Shown here one piece after another: positions 25,500 through 38,764 of a DNA stretch of 64,000 nt. Source of the DNA: Klebsormidium nitens (taxonomy: Eukaryota > Streptophyta > Klebsormidiophyceae > Klebsormidiales > Klebsormidiaceae); the NCBI GenBank assembly GCA_000708835.1, contig DF236978.1, positions 62,001-126,000 of the forward strand, written 5' to 3'. The notes beneath the pieces were generated by a model. The model did no database searches and had not been told where the DNA came from. It worked only from the letters and a program-made list of their open reading frames with translations. The translations under genes and the position numbers were made by a program. Position 1 is the first letter of the stretch; each line of letters begins with the position of its first letter.

Positions 25500-28400
25500 C
25501 GACGAGCTGATCCGCTTCGTTGACAACAGGGATTCTGTGCACCTTGTGCTTCAGCATAAGCACGGCGGCATCTGCAGGAGTGACATTTGTGCTCATGAGG
25601 TTGACCTAGAATCCTTCAAAAAGCGATTGATTGAGCACCTTCAAGCGAGCTCGGACATCAACACACTTCGGAGTACGAACGGCACAAAAACAAGCAAATA
25701 GGTGCCCTCTTTCTCAAGTTGTCACCTCGACTACGACGGCTTGGAAACAAGGGAGAGCAGCCGGGGTGTTTGTTCTGGACTTTACTGATAGGGATCCCGA
25801 GCTTACTTGCACTTGTCGGTCACTGCCCATGTCGAGGTCAACCACTTACCTGACACGGTGCTGGAGTCGGTGGCAGTGTAAACAGGGGTGGACATGATGT
25901 CCCCAACAGACGCGTTCTGCAGAAGAGGGGTTATGAGGGACTGATCAGCATGGTCGAATAAAGCAAGCGCATTTTCAACGAGGGTTCTCACTAACCACTG
26001 ATGAGTCGGTATCACAGTCGGCCATTAAAACGTAACATACTTCTCAGTGATTGCTCTGACAATGAAATCGAATACACCGAAGCTTTGGCCCCAAGACAGA
26101 GTAGCCTCCAGACTTCTCCGTCAGTTTGCACTTGTCCAAGTCAAAATACTCTCAAAACCTTGATTCCTCCCAACAGCGAAAATGTTGAAGCTTGCATGAG
26201 AACCTTCCAATGCTGCGCGCCTGGATGAGGCAACCTCTATTCATGCCAGTCTTTCAACTGGGACTGCACATCCATGGGCACCGATCCGAATGTTGTCTCC
26301 ACTGTCGAACATTGTCTCCACTCTCAAACGACTGCCTCTGGCAGACTTATGCCACCGCAGTCTTTAACGCTAGACGCTTGAAGCAGGATACCCTGTGCCT
26401 TCCATGTTCACACGGGCAGCGAGAATGGAAAGAGTGGAAGGCGCCCACGGGGAGAAAGAAGCAGGCGTTTGACGTGCTCGGGACTACTGCTTCAAACATC
26501 GCAGTCCCAGCCCGAAGAGACACGACGTGCGATGCACACATTGTTGCAGAGAGTCCGTATCAAATGACCACGCCCCGATCCAAATGCTCACCGGGTCAGA
26601 GGACTTCTCCAGGTCCTTCTTGGAGACAACGCCCACCACCTTGAGGTCCTCGCTGACGATTGGGAGGCCGCTGATCTCATCAAAGAAGCCCGTGATCTCC
26701 GAAACCTTGTCGGTCACCTTGGCGGTCTTGACGGTAGTGGCCATGATGTCGGAGAGGAGGGTGCTAGGCTGGGCCTGTAGAAAGAAGGACAGCGCTCAGC
26801 CAGAGCGAAGCTCAGACCCCGTGTTTTGACAAATGAATGGAAAGATTCCAATAGACTGGTTCGGTTGCTGGATTGGGGAGTATCTTGAATCAGTGCACTT
26901 TTTCCGTTGTCAATGCTTCCACGCTTGCATTAAGTGATCTTTCAGAAAGCTGCGTACGGCGATGGCCGGCTGGAACTCACAATTTTGAAAGAAGCCTTAA
27001 AACTGAGATTCTTTGAGCAAGATGGGACCTGTTGTTGTGCAATTGTGTCAATGGCGCGCCTTAAGGCCACGGCCCTGGACACATCTCAACTGGCGACTTC
27101 CTGAATGCAGCTGTTGATGCATCCTGGGGCAAACGCTTGAAGCATGGTGAACCATCGACGACTAACACGAATACGAAAGTGACCTGACAACTTCAATCGT
27201 GCACTCTGAACTAACGTTTTGCATATCACAAGGTGAGGCGGAGGCTTTGCATTAAGCTAATTTCAGGAACCATAATAACAGGGCAGGTGCCAGTGGCTGA
27301 TAAGCTTAGACCAGACAAGCACAAACATTTTTACTCAAGTACAAACCAGCGAGCGTTAACCTTTACACCTTGACCTTGCGAGGTGCGGGCAAACCCTAAA
27401 AGAATTGAGCAGTGCTCGTTACTGGTATAAGGATCATTCAGGTAACCAGAATTCCTCTCAAAAGGAACGGAAGGCCGCCGTGCTCACGTTTTCCTTGAAC
27501 ATCATTGGCTCGTAGTGGGCCATCACGTCCTCAAAGTTGAGAATGGAGTGTGTGGAGCTCCACTCCCCGTGCGTGAAGGGCGCTGCATCGCTCTCCTCCT
27601 CAACGGCCACAGAGGCAGACTCCTCCTCTGAGGCAGAGGCAACAAAGCTGGTCCCGCGGCTGCTCGGGCGAGAGGTCTTTGCTGCTGCAGATAAGGCAAA
27701 GAGTACCTTCAGATTGAGGTGCAAAAGAGGCGCGAAAGGCACGATATAAACTTCATTAAGACCGAACGGCCATACAAGCACCTACTTCGATTGTGCCTCC
27801 CAACCCGGAGTTGCAGGATGAAAAGCAGCTGCAGAGGGCTGTGAAAACATTGGAGACAGACTTTGGTCGTCAAGGTGGTGCAAAATAACTTGCATCAGAT
27901 CTCGGGGCACGAAAATCTTGGATGTTCAGTCCCTGTTGCATACAGATAAGAAAAGAACGAGAGCTTCCAGCACCATTGGCTCTTGTTGAGTCTAAATACC
28001 GGATTTTCAAGGCAGTTCTTGAGTTTGCCGGGGAGTCCGTCAATTTTAACTTCCAGTTTCAACGATTTACACGCATTCAAGGCTGAAACCTTCACCAAAA
28101 AAGGAAACCCGTCCGTTGTATCTCACAAGCCTTGAAATTACTTGCCAAAAGGCGCTACTATTTGCGCATTCAGATTGGCAGAAATGAGGTCTCCATTCCC
28201 TGTGCTCGCCTGCCAAACAAATATATGCACAACATGCAAGAGCTTCAAATGGGACAGGAAGACCGGGCTCCTTAGGCTTCTAATTAATACCTATGCCCCA
28301 AGAAAAGGACACACTGTCCAAAAGAAAAGCCGTGCCTTGGCCTTGGAGGGGTCCCGTGACTTTTGTCAACCAAACTCACCAGCAACGAATGCTTTCCCAT

Positions 28401-28539
28401 TCCCAAAAGAGTTGCCCCTAGGCAATGGGACAGCTACAGTAGGCAAGGGACCAGCCGCAGCTGCGCGGACCTGGGAGTCCCTGAGAGCTGAAATTGCGCT
28501 CAACGCTCCCGCCTGCGAGGCGATGATAGAGGAAGCCAT
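25500..28539 (-). CDS. Two-CBS-domain protein with plastid-like leader; last exon unresolved
   Basis: CBS pairs bind adenine nucleotides and regulate partner proteins; plant plastid CBSX proteins modulate thioredoxins, which is only an analogy here. Exons (high to low): 28539-28380, 27684-27488, 26774-26592, 25916-25850, 25571-25500, in phase with GT-AG borders. The start ATG at 28539 opens a Ser/Ala-rich, acid-free leader (MASSIIASQAGALSAISA), typical of a transit peptide. An acidic spacer follows, then CBS1 (LLSDIMAT to GLPIVSEDLKVVGVVSKKDL) and CBS2 (VGDIMSTPVYTATDSSTVSD to HRIPVVNEADQLVG). The final short exon after LVG was not identified; several AG acceptors exist below 25480. The gene is divergent from the GDT1-like gene. 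Confidence 0.8.
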
Positions 28540-29406
28540 TTTGAAGAGCGGCCTACGGTAAGGAGCTTCGACGGGCACGACCTAAGCTGAGGCGGTAATA
28601 TTCAGCGTCCGGAGAGCAAATGCTGTGCAACAAATGACAGATTTCTGAAAATGCAAGCGCCTTTCTATGAGAGGGAGAGATGTGCGGCTCTGGAAGGAAG
28701 AGAAGAAGCTGCGAAGAGGAATAGCTTTCCTTGTGCCGTGGTGGCCGTCGAATATTGCTCGACGACCCCAGTTACAGTTCACAATGGATCTTTCTGAGTC
28801 TACTTCAGACCTGCGCTTGACAAAGACGACTGCGTAACGCCTTCACCCGCTCTTGTCTGGCGCGTGCCAATCCTGTGGGGTGCTTTTCTAGCCGTCCAGA
28901 TTTTGAGATACTTCATCGATGAGCTCTTGCGAGTCGTCGATCTTGCCACATCACCGGTATCCACATCACTTAATACCACGAGTCATGTTCACGTGCTTCG
29001 ATACGAAAACACAACTCGCGCTCTAGAGAGGCGAGCATCTGAGCAGTCCCTTCCCCTCAGGCTCCAGAGCTCTACGGTACGGTAGTATCGTTGTCAATTG
29101 GCAAGGTGGTGAGCCAGGCGTCTTTTTGCGGCTTTGGAGTGTGACTCTCTGAAGGTTGAAATTTTAAAAAGTTCAGCTTGTTCTTTTAGGGTTTGGAAGC
29201 CGGGTCGGCCTTCCTTAGCTTACATACGTTGCTACATGAGCAAGGCTTGGATTGCCAGCTGGTAGGGTGGGTGGCCAATGCTGAGCTCCGCAGGGCAGAC
29301 GAGTTTTCAAAGGATCTCAGAGAAGGCGTAAGCGCCACATTAAGGACAGAAAGGTCGCCGACTTTCTGCCGGCGCTGCAAACTCTGGAAGTTTGCGACAA
29401 CTTGCA
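28540..29406. promoter_or_regulatory. Shared upstream region of the CBS and GDT1-like genes
   Basis: The 867 bp between the start codons of two divergently transcribed genes, both with plastid-type leaders, must hold both promoters and 5' UTRs. No TATA box or factor site can be assigned with confidence. Confidence 0.5.
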
Positions 29407-32400
29407 ATGATGGCCTCCGTAGTTTGCAAAGCATACGCTTTGCCTGCAGCCTCCGCTTCCGTCGGCAGGGCGTACAGCTCACAGAGCGCCAGCACGTCCG
29501 CTCTGACTATCCCGCATGCACCGCTGCATTTGCCTTTCAATGTCGGAAGCTCTAAACCTCGGAGACACAGGTGCTCTGGAGTCATTCTGAGTACCCTCTC
29601 CACATCTGCTGGCTTTAGTCATCATGATCAAGCTTCGGGTGGTAAGTTCTTGGCTGAGACTGCATGCATAGGGATCGCCACAATGGAAGCTACGAAAGAA
29701 ATTGTGGTTCTTCTCCAGGCATAGGGACTCAAATTGTAGTTTGAGTTTGTCCAGTTCAAGCTTTGCATCTACTGAAACAAAGTAGATGTATAGTTGTTCA
29801 AGGGATTCAGTAGTTCCGCTGACACTCTGACTCGTTTCTGGTGGACCTTTGTGAGAGATATACTCGGTTTATTACTCTTTTTCATATGCATTCTGGTTCA
29901 ACCATTTTTTACGTGCCTCAGGTTCACAAGGCCACTGGCAACAAGTAATAAGGCGGCAAGTTGGTGCCAGGGCGTCCGCTGGGAGCCTGAGCGGTGACGG
30001 TGGGGATGCAGAAAGCTTAGCGTGAGTCTTGAGTCGCATTTTTGAGGCACTATGATTTCACAGGGGCTCAGGCGCAAATGTTTCGCCCCCGGAGAGGTGT
30101 TCCCATTCACTTGGTACGCCTGTCTCCGTGAGGTTGGAAATTGAAAGATACTGTCGCCTTGGTTGCGAGCACAGAAGCTCGTCTCTAGCAGTGCACATTT
30201 GCTTGGGTAGTGCTAGCTACCCATGGTGTTTACCACCAAGAAGTTTACCACCATGGTAAAGTGCTTCATCTCATTATTCTCCGTGCTCCTGCAGGGCCGC
30301 CAAAGACGCGAGGGATAAACGCAACTTGAATGGCGTTATAGGCATCGGCGCCGTGCTCGCTGTATTGGGGGGCATGGTCGCTGCTTATGCAGTCGGTGGG
30401 CCTCGGGCGCTTTTAGAGGCTATATCAAAGTCGGGCCTTCCCGCCGCTTTCTCGCTCATCTTCGTCTCGGAGATCGGTGATAAGGTTGGTGATGCATTCT
30501 GCAAGTTTACCAACCGCTGCGAACATGTGATCCTTCAAGCGAGGCTGCAGCCCGATAGCTAGGGGCACAGTGTGTCATATCTGCACGTTTTCTTTGTCAA
30601 AGGAATGGAACGGTCAACGTCCAGGGACGTCTCTCGTGGGGCAGAGCGATGGCGCGATCCTGTTCATCCGCACGGACTCTCAAGTCAAATGGCGCCCTGC
30701 GACCATTTTCTCAGAGCTGTTGACGGAGACTTCCTCTTCCCTGCAGACCTTCTTCATTGCAATGCTCCTAGCTATGAGGCATGCAAAGATCCCGGTGAGT
30801 ACTCAATCCCGTTTTGTTGAACAAATACATGGCTTGTGTTTCCTTGATTTGCCTGATGATTCAGACCCCTGAGCCCAGCGCTTTCCGGCAAGAAACCGGC
30901 TGATCTCTGAGATCGTTCGACTGACAGTACAGCTGCCTCTGTGACTGAAAGACACGCTTGGCACCATTGTAAACAACAATCTCCAGAGTGTGCACTGCCA
31001 TTGATGAATACAGTTCCATGGATGGACCTGAACTGGACCTGAAGTGAGCTCAACCAGCATTTACTAATGCAATGCCACTCGAAACTGCAGGTTCTCGTCG
31101 GGTCGTCAGCAGCCCTTTCGCTCATGACGGTCATCTCCGTTGCTATTGGAAGGCTCTTCCAAAAAGTGCCCGCGCAACTGAAGACAAGTAGGCCACCCAC
31201 CATCCTTTCCTTGATGTGAATTCCCCCCTGGCCGAAGGTTCTGGAAGCAAGTGACTTCTTCTTGGTGACGAAACCGCAATTCTCTTTGCCGGACGAAGAC
31301 GGTCTCCTCTGATCAAAGATCCGTCTCAGAGACTCTGGCCCTTACGTGTTGGCCCTCTCATCAGGTCTGCGAGTCAGTCCCCGAGTCGGCGCAGTCTTAC
31401 TACCCCTCCTGCTTAACACGCCTTTCACACGTCCTTAACACTCTCAAGACCCGTTTCGAACTTGAACGATTGTTGGTTATCGAACTTGAGCGATTGTTGG
31501 TTCCCGGCGCTCGCTCGAATCTACCCCCTTCTGTTTGCAGCCATACCCGTCGGCGAATATGCCGCGGTCGCGTTGCTTGTGTATTTCGGTTTCCGCGCGT
31601 TGAGAGCCGCCTGGCTGATGCCAGACGAGGCCTCGGTCGACGAGGGGGAGGAGAGCGAGTTGGCAGCGGCAGAAGAGGTCCTGAAAAAGCAGGAGGTACG
31701 TTCCTGAGGTCTAGTCTTTGACCTCCCCACTCATTTCTGTTTGTATCCGCTTGAAACGAAGTTCGAATGGGAAAGGGACGCTTGCTGACACCTCATAGTA
31801 GCGACCTTCGACGTGAGTCCCCTGAATCAAAGACGAGGACTTTGGTTCGAAGCGAACCTATGATTGAATAGTTGAGTCTTCGTCATCAAAACGAAGGACG
31901 TCAGAGCGTTGCACGTGCAAACACTCGAGCCTTGTCCAGAAGCTGTTCTGTCGAGGGAGTAGAAGCAGATGCGAAAACACGTCCAATCATCTCATGTCTA
32001 TTTCTGTCGTATCCAAACGGCGACCTGCAAGTACCCCTTGGTGCCCGGAGTTCTGGATGTACCCGGGACACTGTTTCTGCACTTGCTCCAAGACAAACGC
32101 CACATCAATCGTCAGTGGAATCAAAGGCCGAGCTCTCAACGCACTTCTTATTCTCCGGCAGGCTGAACGGACCTCGAAGGTTAACAAGCTGTCCGTATGG
32201 GAGGTCCTGGTCGAGTCGTTCTCCCTCGTTTTCCTGGCGGTAAGGTTACCTCCCTTGTGTATTCTCCAACGATTTGCGTGCAAACCGCAGACCGTGCCCC
32301 GTCGTAGTTAACAAAAGAGTGCGCGGTATCCGTGTCAACGGAGGAGTAGTGTAGGAATGTCCGACAAAAGGGGCCGCAGAGGACTCTCACATGCAGGAGG

Positions 32401-33595
32401 GCTCTTTCGGCACTGGAATTGGATAGTGCATCATGGGGGCTGTCCGATGCGTCAAGTTTGGCTTGTCAGCGAAAAGGAGGAAAATATTGCGTAACAGACT
32501 GTGCGAAGCACTTCCTGCAAATGACGAGCAGAACGCTTCAGCGGCAACATGTAGCTTCCTCTTGAGGACCGAAAACCCCCTCCTCCTGTCTCGTCGTTAC
32601 ATGGCCCATCCAGCATTCGAAAGGATCTTGTTGGAGTCTTACCAGAATCCGAAGTTCCGAGGTCAAAGAGTCATGTTCGTGGCCGTTCCTCACAGTTTCG
32701 GAGGCTCACTTTTCTAGATAGTTCAAAGTAGATGTTGGGACTTCTCTCCTTACAGTAACACGTTCACGTCCGTTACGACTGTCTCTGCAGGAGTGGGGCG
32801 ATCGGTCAATGTTGGCAACTATCGCACTAGGAGCTGCGCAAGTGAGCACCGGGTTCTGCTTTCTTTGTTACCATCTTTGGATGAGTGGGGTGCAAATTGG
32901 CCCCAGCTAACATCTTGCAAGTTCCACCTGGCTCTGAACGTCCTCAAAACGTCCTCGCAACTGCCATTGCGAGAGCCACTGCAAAAGCTATCTGAAAGCC
33001 AGCACCGTTCGTTTTGGGTCATGAGGTTGGGACGGGGGAGAACTCTTTAAAGCTTTGTTTGCGCCTGACCGACTGGCGAAACCTGGAAGAGCATCAGCCG
33101 TTTGGTGTGAATAGCGAGCCTCTTCTGGAACTATGTTGATGGTTCGGCCGATGACTTAGAGCACTCCTGATTCTCTCGGTGTGCTGACCCTTCACGAGCC
33201 TCGCCCTGTACAGTCGCCCGTCGGAGTCGCCCTCGGCGCAAGCGGTGGCCACGTGCTTGCCACTGGTCTCGCTGTCTTTGGCGGCTCATTTTTGTCGCAA
33301 TACATCTCAGAAAAGCAGGTAAGCATGGATCTACGCCTTTCTTTTGTGCTGCGGATCTCTCCCCACGCACGTCAGACTTTCTCGCCCGATCTATGACATA
33401 GGAGCTTGACCTCGTAGACAATCTGACCTGTCAACTTATAAGTTCGGAGTTTCCGTTTGTGGGTTACATATGGCTCTGGCTTTGCATTCTTTCAGTCACC
33501 TTTTTTCCTGCTTTCATTCTTCGATGCAGGTGGGCTACGTTGGAGGCATTCTATTCTTGGTATTCGCCGTTGCAACCCTCATGGGAATTTTCTAG
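29407..33595 (+). CDS. Plastid GDT1/PAM71-like (UPF0016) cation transporter; second exon unresolved
   Basis: Membrane transporter of the GDT1 family; plastid members move Mn2+ and Ca2+ to support photosystem II and ion balance. Exon 1 (29407-29641) opens with MMASVVCKAYALPAASASVG, a Ser/Ala/Arg-rich transit-peptide-like leader of 78 residues. Downstream exons: 30295-30484, 30747-30794, 31091-31187, 31541-31695, 32162-32239, 32791-32841, 33214-33318, 33530-33595, all in phase. Both signature motifs are present: SEIGDKTFF in the first repeat and LAEWGDRSML in the second. Several membrane helices surround them and an acidic loop (DEGEESELAAAEE) lies between the repeats. Exon 1 ends in phase 1 while the 30295 exon needs phase 2, so at least one linking exon is missing. 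The assignment of exon 1 rests on leader character and position. Confidence 0.88.
31456..31503 (+). repeat. Tandem repeat in a GDT1-like intron
   Basis: Two 24-bp copies of a unit containing CGAACTTGA and CGATTGTTGG lie in the intron that ends at the exon starting 31541. They are non-coding. Confidence 0.7.
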
Positions 33596-34538
33596 TCATT
33601 GTTCGATATGTTGAGTTAGGAAAGAAAAGATCCTCAGAATTTGGGGCAGTCAAGTTGAAGCTGGTTGGGACCCAAGGAGCCCCGTTTTGCAGGCCCAATC
33701 TATTTTATGATGCCAATGGGCATTAGAAAGAAGCAGACGTTTGTTGCTTTTCGGCGGGAGAAGAATCATGATGCCTGTTGACATGGGTTTGAGCATTATG
33801 CTTAGTACGGACATATGCCGCGCTCAGCTAGCTCTAATCCTAGACAATGCACTTGCTGTATATGCACCTGGAGTAATTCAGACACGTGTGCACTCATGAT
33901 ATATCTTTGTATGTAATCCAGCGATAATGCAATCAAATGTGCCAAATGTTAGTATGCATTGCTGCAACCATGGTGTATATGTCTAGTCGCAGACACTTGG
34001 ATAAGCCCTACGATTATGTAAAGCAACTGTTGGGACTGCAAGCACAGGCGAGTAAATCGGTCCCGGCCGACAAGGAAAGTGATCAAATGAAGACATGCAA
34101 AGCCTGTGCTGGCCCTGATAACGATGGGCGCATCTGCAGCTACTGATCCATAGGCATCACAGGCAACTTGATCAGCACATTGTTGCAGAACGTTTGCAGC
34201 CATGCAGTTCGCCTTTTGCTGCTCTCTTAGGACAATTTGCCTTTCACACCCACATCTTGCAAATGGTATTGACGGCCGGTTTGAAAAAAATGTAGATGTT
34301 TCGCACGTGAAACGACGCTCCCTGCCAACGCCCTAACAAAGGGGTATTCACCACTCTTGTCAACGCAATGACTTTTTCAGACTGCCAATGTTGCGACCAC
34401 AACTTTCCTGTATACTTCCCTCGCGAGGCCTCTGGTGATGGCGGTCAGGCTTCCCAATCTTATGATCCGAAGCCTGTAAGACAACGTACTTGGAATGTAG
34501 GCAAAGATTCAATGGTCCTATTGTCAGCGTAGAGTCCT
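33596..34538. other. Intergenic gap between convergent GDT1-like and UAM genes
   Basis: This is the 3' flank of both genes. No additional gene or strong repeat was seen. Confidence 0.6.
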
Positions 34539-37500
34539 CTAAGGCTTCTTCACAGGTGGGACTGGCGGCTTGGCAGGCCCATTGACAGATGGTGGTCCGC
34601 CTGATGCGCTGTTCAGGGAGCCACCGGGCGCCTTGGCGTTGGGGTGGTTCAGCTCGCCCCACGCATCAATCCACGTGACCATGGCCTCCCCGAGCTTCGT
34701 GAAGTATGGGTCAATGGCAGAGAGCTTGTCCTTCACTTGCTCCGCGAGCTCCAAGTAGCACTGCAGAAAAGTGACCCGTAATCAGCCGGCTGAATCAAGA
34801 CTGCGATTCTTGATGTCATGTCAACTTCATGCCCAACCAGAGGACGCAGAAAGCCATTGGTGCATCTTGGACCAGAACATCATCAGTCTCCAGCCTTGAT
34901 CTTACGTTTCAACAGACAGACTTTGTAACAGATCACACAGAACAATCTTGTTAGGAAGTCCCTCTGCAAAAGTTTTATTGAGGCTTGGCAAGCAATTGAT
35001 CGAAACATTTGGAACATCGCCTCGAGATACAATGCAAGGATGACAAGCTTCTCTGCAATGCTTCCATATTGGTTCCTTCCATTTTCGTCCTGTTGGTCTT
35101 CCCAACATTCGCTCTTCAAATCCTGCTTCCAGTTAACCTTCCTTGCAATTTGGACGCTTATAAGACGTGAACATGAATTGCCCAGCTTGTGCATAATCAG
35201 TGAACAAGCATCAGGTTGCCAGCGAACTGGGAAGTTGCTCGTTACCTGCTCCACCGTGACCGCCTCCTTGGACAGCTGGACGGCCTGGAAGAAGGGGATG
35301 ATCTCCTCTTGCCAGAAGATGCCCTTGTACTCCTTCTTCAGGTTGGTGAAGGGATTGCTGGCCTTGCTGTGCCAGATGTAAGGCAGCCCGGTCTTGACAC
35401 CGTACCCAAGGTGGTCAGCAATCACCTGCAGAGTATGGTTGCCTGGTGTCAGACGTTGCTTCAGCTGCCACCTACTTTGTAGTCTTGCTCGCACTTCATC
35501 TGTCTTTGATGTGTCTGCTCAGGACTTCCCAGTTGATTAATCTGAAGATTGCAAGCGATTGCACATCTCATCTGTCCCCTGGTGATCGCTTCCAAGCTCG
35601 CTCTTTTCAAGCGCGATCATTTTGCAGGTGCAAGTCATCGCCCATGTTTTCTGTCCCTAATGGTAAGGTAGCGAAGTGTCAAGTCATGCAAAGCCTTGGA
35701 CGATCACTTTCCGCTGCACGTCCACTCTCTATCACACACGCCCAGTCTCACACAAAATGCAGAAATACATCTTGAAACAACCTCGATTGATGCATTATGC
35801 ATCTGTACGCGTCCGCATGGTCTACCAGGTGGCGCATTGCACTCAATCAAAACTGATGATGTTTCCTAGCAGTCCCGTCCAAGTAACTAGAACCATGAAC
35901 TTTGCAAGCCAGATCTAGGTCATTATTCACCACCATGATCAGACGTCAATAGTGGCATGATGTTTAAAGTGCCGGACACGCCTCACCTTGACACACCACC
36001 CGGCCCACATGTCATCGTACCGTCCAATCGGCTGTCCGTCTCCCATGAGGCCAAAATACATGGCGGGCCCGATCAGGTCCCTGTTGAAGGCCAGGTTCAT
36101 GCCGCACATTGGGAAAAGCGTCCCCTTGGGGATGGTCATCACAGCATCCACGAAGCGCGTGTTCCTCTCCGCTGGCTTGACTAGCTGGGTGGGGGCGTCA
36201 TAATCAGGGATGTTCAGCCACAGCCCGTGGGAGACGGCGGTAGGCACACCTGGTGGCATGGAGTGAGGTGGCCATTAGACCAGAAAGTTGGAAAGAGCGA
36301 TGTGACAGCCAGGGAGCAACATTTTGAGATGGCGCCTCATGAGTCGCAGGCAGAAATGGAGTCTGAGGACCTTGCAGAACAATTGGCAGAATCCTAGCAG
36401 ATTGAGTAGTGAGCACGGCAAGAGAAAACCCTATTGCATTTTGTAGGCCCTAAAGATAATTGCTTCCTTACGAACAAACAAAACAAATGTCACGTTTGTT
36501 GCATCATGTAGGTCTAAAGTATTGCCCTCTGCATGGCTCAGTCCCAATGCAGATTGCCTTCAACACCGCACTCATTCCTAGACAAACGCAAATGTGGAGA
36601 AGTATTGAGTATAATGCAATTTGAAAGCAATAGATCAGTACAACAAGCATCACAGACAGACCAGCAACAAATCTGCTGATGATATGATAATGCACCCCCC
36701 AATCTTGTGCAAACCCTACAGATGGAAATTGCATAATCCTACCTTCTCTTAGGCTGAAAGGGTACCCACGCACAAAGTCGGCACCAGGTCTGTAAGGATC
36801 ATAGAGGGTGTTCCAGAAATAAGGAGTGGCGGGGCTGAGCAGGTTCTTGATGTGCTGCTCCAAGGCATTGATGTCACTGCCTGAGGGATCTTTGGCAACC
36901 TGCAATAAGCACATCAAAATATCTGCTTGTCATGATTGCTGTCCTTCAAGCACTGATCTTCTGAGAGCTCGATCCCTGCTCTTCTGAAAGGTTTTAAAAC
37001 ATCCGCAACCTTCTCTCTTCGTCTAAAATGTCGCAGAGTATTGCAGGATGGTCTCATCGTTCATTTGATCAAAGCCGACACCATCTTACATAGGCGGTGA
37101 TATCTTTCTGATATCCATCGGGTTGCTTTTGAGAGTTGTCAAGACTAAGGCTCTGTTATGATCTGTGCACTAATATCAAGTACATTCTAGAGGTACATTA
37201 GAATGGATCTACAACTGGTCTCAACAGATCCAATTATGGAAGACCAGCAAGATGCAAATTGCATTGATAATTCAGAGCTCGCAGAAGTTGGTAAAGCAGA
37301 GTCCAGAGAAGGGACCAATTGTTGTGAGTACTTACGAAGCAGTCGTCGTCAATTGTGAAGATGTACTTCTTCTTCGACACCATGAACCCGAAGCAGCGGC
37401 AGGCGCTGTCCTTGAATGAGATGCAGGATGCCTTGGGCCCTAGGATGCGGTTGATGTCATTCCTGTTGTACAGCTCATAGTCAAAGCCCTCAGGGACCTT

Positions 37501-37632
37501 GACTACCTTGGTGGGGTCACCATCCTGAACAATGATCAGGTGATATGGCTGGAAGAAAGGCCGCCACATCTCCAGGAAGTCGAGATTCCTGATGGTGGGA
37601 ATCACGATATCTAGCTCCTTGGCGAGCGCCAT
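34539..37632 (-). CDS. UDP-arabinopyranose mutase (reversibly glycosylated polypeptide)
   Basis: Cytosolic or Golgi-associated enzyme that interconverts UDP-arabinopyranose and UDP-arabinofuranose, supplying arabinofuranose for cell-wall polymers and glycoproteins. Five exons (high to low): 37632-37336, 36899-36743, 36249-35987, 35425-35246, 34760-34539. They join in phase to 372 residues, the usual plant RGP length. The start [15 protein letters not shown] aligns with the family start. The nucleotide/metal-binding DDD lies at residues 95-97 (TIDDDCF). The segment [18 protein letters not shown] at about 135-152 carries two conserved arginines, one of which is the reported autoglycosylation site in plant enzymes. 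The C-terminal tail is Pro/Gly-rich, typical of the family. No membrane segment or signal peptide is seen. The gene is divergent from the starch synthase gene. Confidence 0.95.
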
Positions 37633-38764
37633 GGCTGCAATGCACTTTTGAGCTGATCAAGAAGGCGGCTTGCACGCGGTGACAACTGATTGTGGAAAGG
37701 AAAGCCGCCTCTGCCTGTCCGATCAATGCCTACAATTTCAACCAACAAGAAGCCCGCTCCCCAAAACACCAGATATTGCGCCGCTGCTTTCCGAGGAGCT
37801 CGGAGACGAATGGATCTGACTCGGCTTGAGCGCTACCGCGAAGACGTGACTTTTGAAGCAAGGCCGGCCGCCGGGCCGGGCTTCTTGGCGGCAGGTCTGC
37901 TTGGATTGGCCCACACATGCATATGCAAAGATCGAACGGACACATTTTTTGCCCAGTTATAAAATTGATTTGTGAAACAGAAATCCTCATCGTCCCGGTG
38001 GAAGCTACCAGGTGAAGCTGCCAGTTTACAGACACAGAAAAGCAGAGCTTGCTACAGCTTGCTAGCAAGGTATGAGCCCGGTTTCTAAATTGCCGGAGTC
38101 GGCGACAGTTGAATAGAAATGGGTTACGATGCAATCTCCTAAACCCTTGCTCGCGAAGAAACCGGCAAGCCGAACGGTCTGCCAGGGACAAATTCTCATC
38201 ATTGACATTTGAAGCAGCCAAATGCGCAAGATGTGGTGCCAAAGGACCGTCGGAATTTCTGGCTATGATTAAAGTATGAGTCGCTGTGACTGATATTGAC
38301 ACAGTTCCTCCTCGGAGAAGCAGTGGGGTAACTAGGCGTGCGACGAACATCTAGATCTTCTTCAGCTCCACGAGGCCTGCTGATCAAGAACAGATCTCTG
38401 AGATCTCAGTCTGCGCCAGCACTGAGCAGGCCAAATTGCGTGGTGCCAAGACGCCTTCTTCCTTTCAAAATTACAATGCAGCTGCCAGCTGAACCGCATT
38501 GGCTTTGGCGGGTGGTCTCCTTAATTGCATGGTTAGGCGATCAATACAAGCAATGCAGCTTGCTACTTGGACAACGCTGAACCCCATTGATGCCGCCTGC
38601 ATGCAATGAGACAAATTGTCACAGCCATCCCTTCTGCCATGCGGCACGACCCACTTTCGAGCTTTTGTTGCAGTGCACCCGGCTTCATCGCAACAGCATT
38701 CTAGCTCGATCAATTTCTGAAAGCCATACGGATGATGCAATGCGTCAGTGACGACCATTAAACC
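37633..38764. promoter_or_regulatory. Shared upstream region of the UAM and starch synthase genes
   Basis: The 1.13 kb between divergent start codons should contain both promoters. No recognisable TATA box or operator can be assigned. Several GC-rich palindromic bits (for example around 37860-37880) are unremarkable. Confidence 0.5.

Noticed and set aside
29193-29555. + strand frame ending in RNase H-like phrasing (GWVANAELRRADEFSKD)
   Set aside because: The resemblance is too short, no other retroelement domains are nearby, and it overlaps the better-supported first exon of the GDT1-like gene in another frame.
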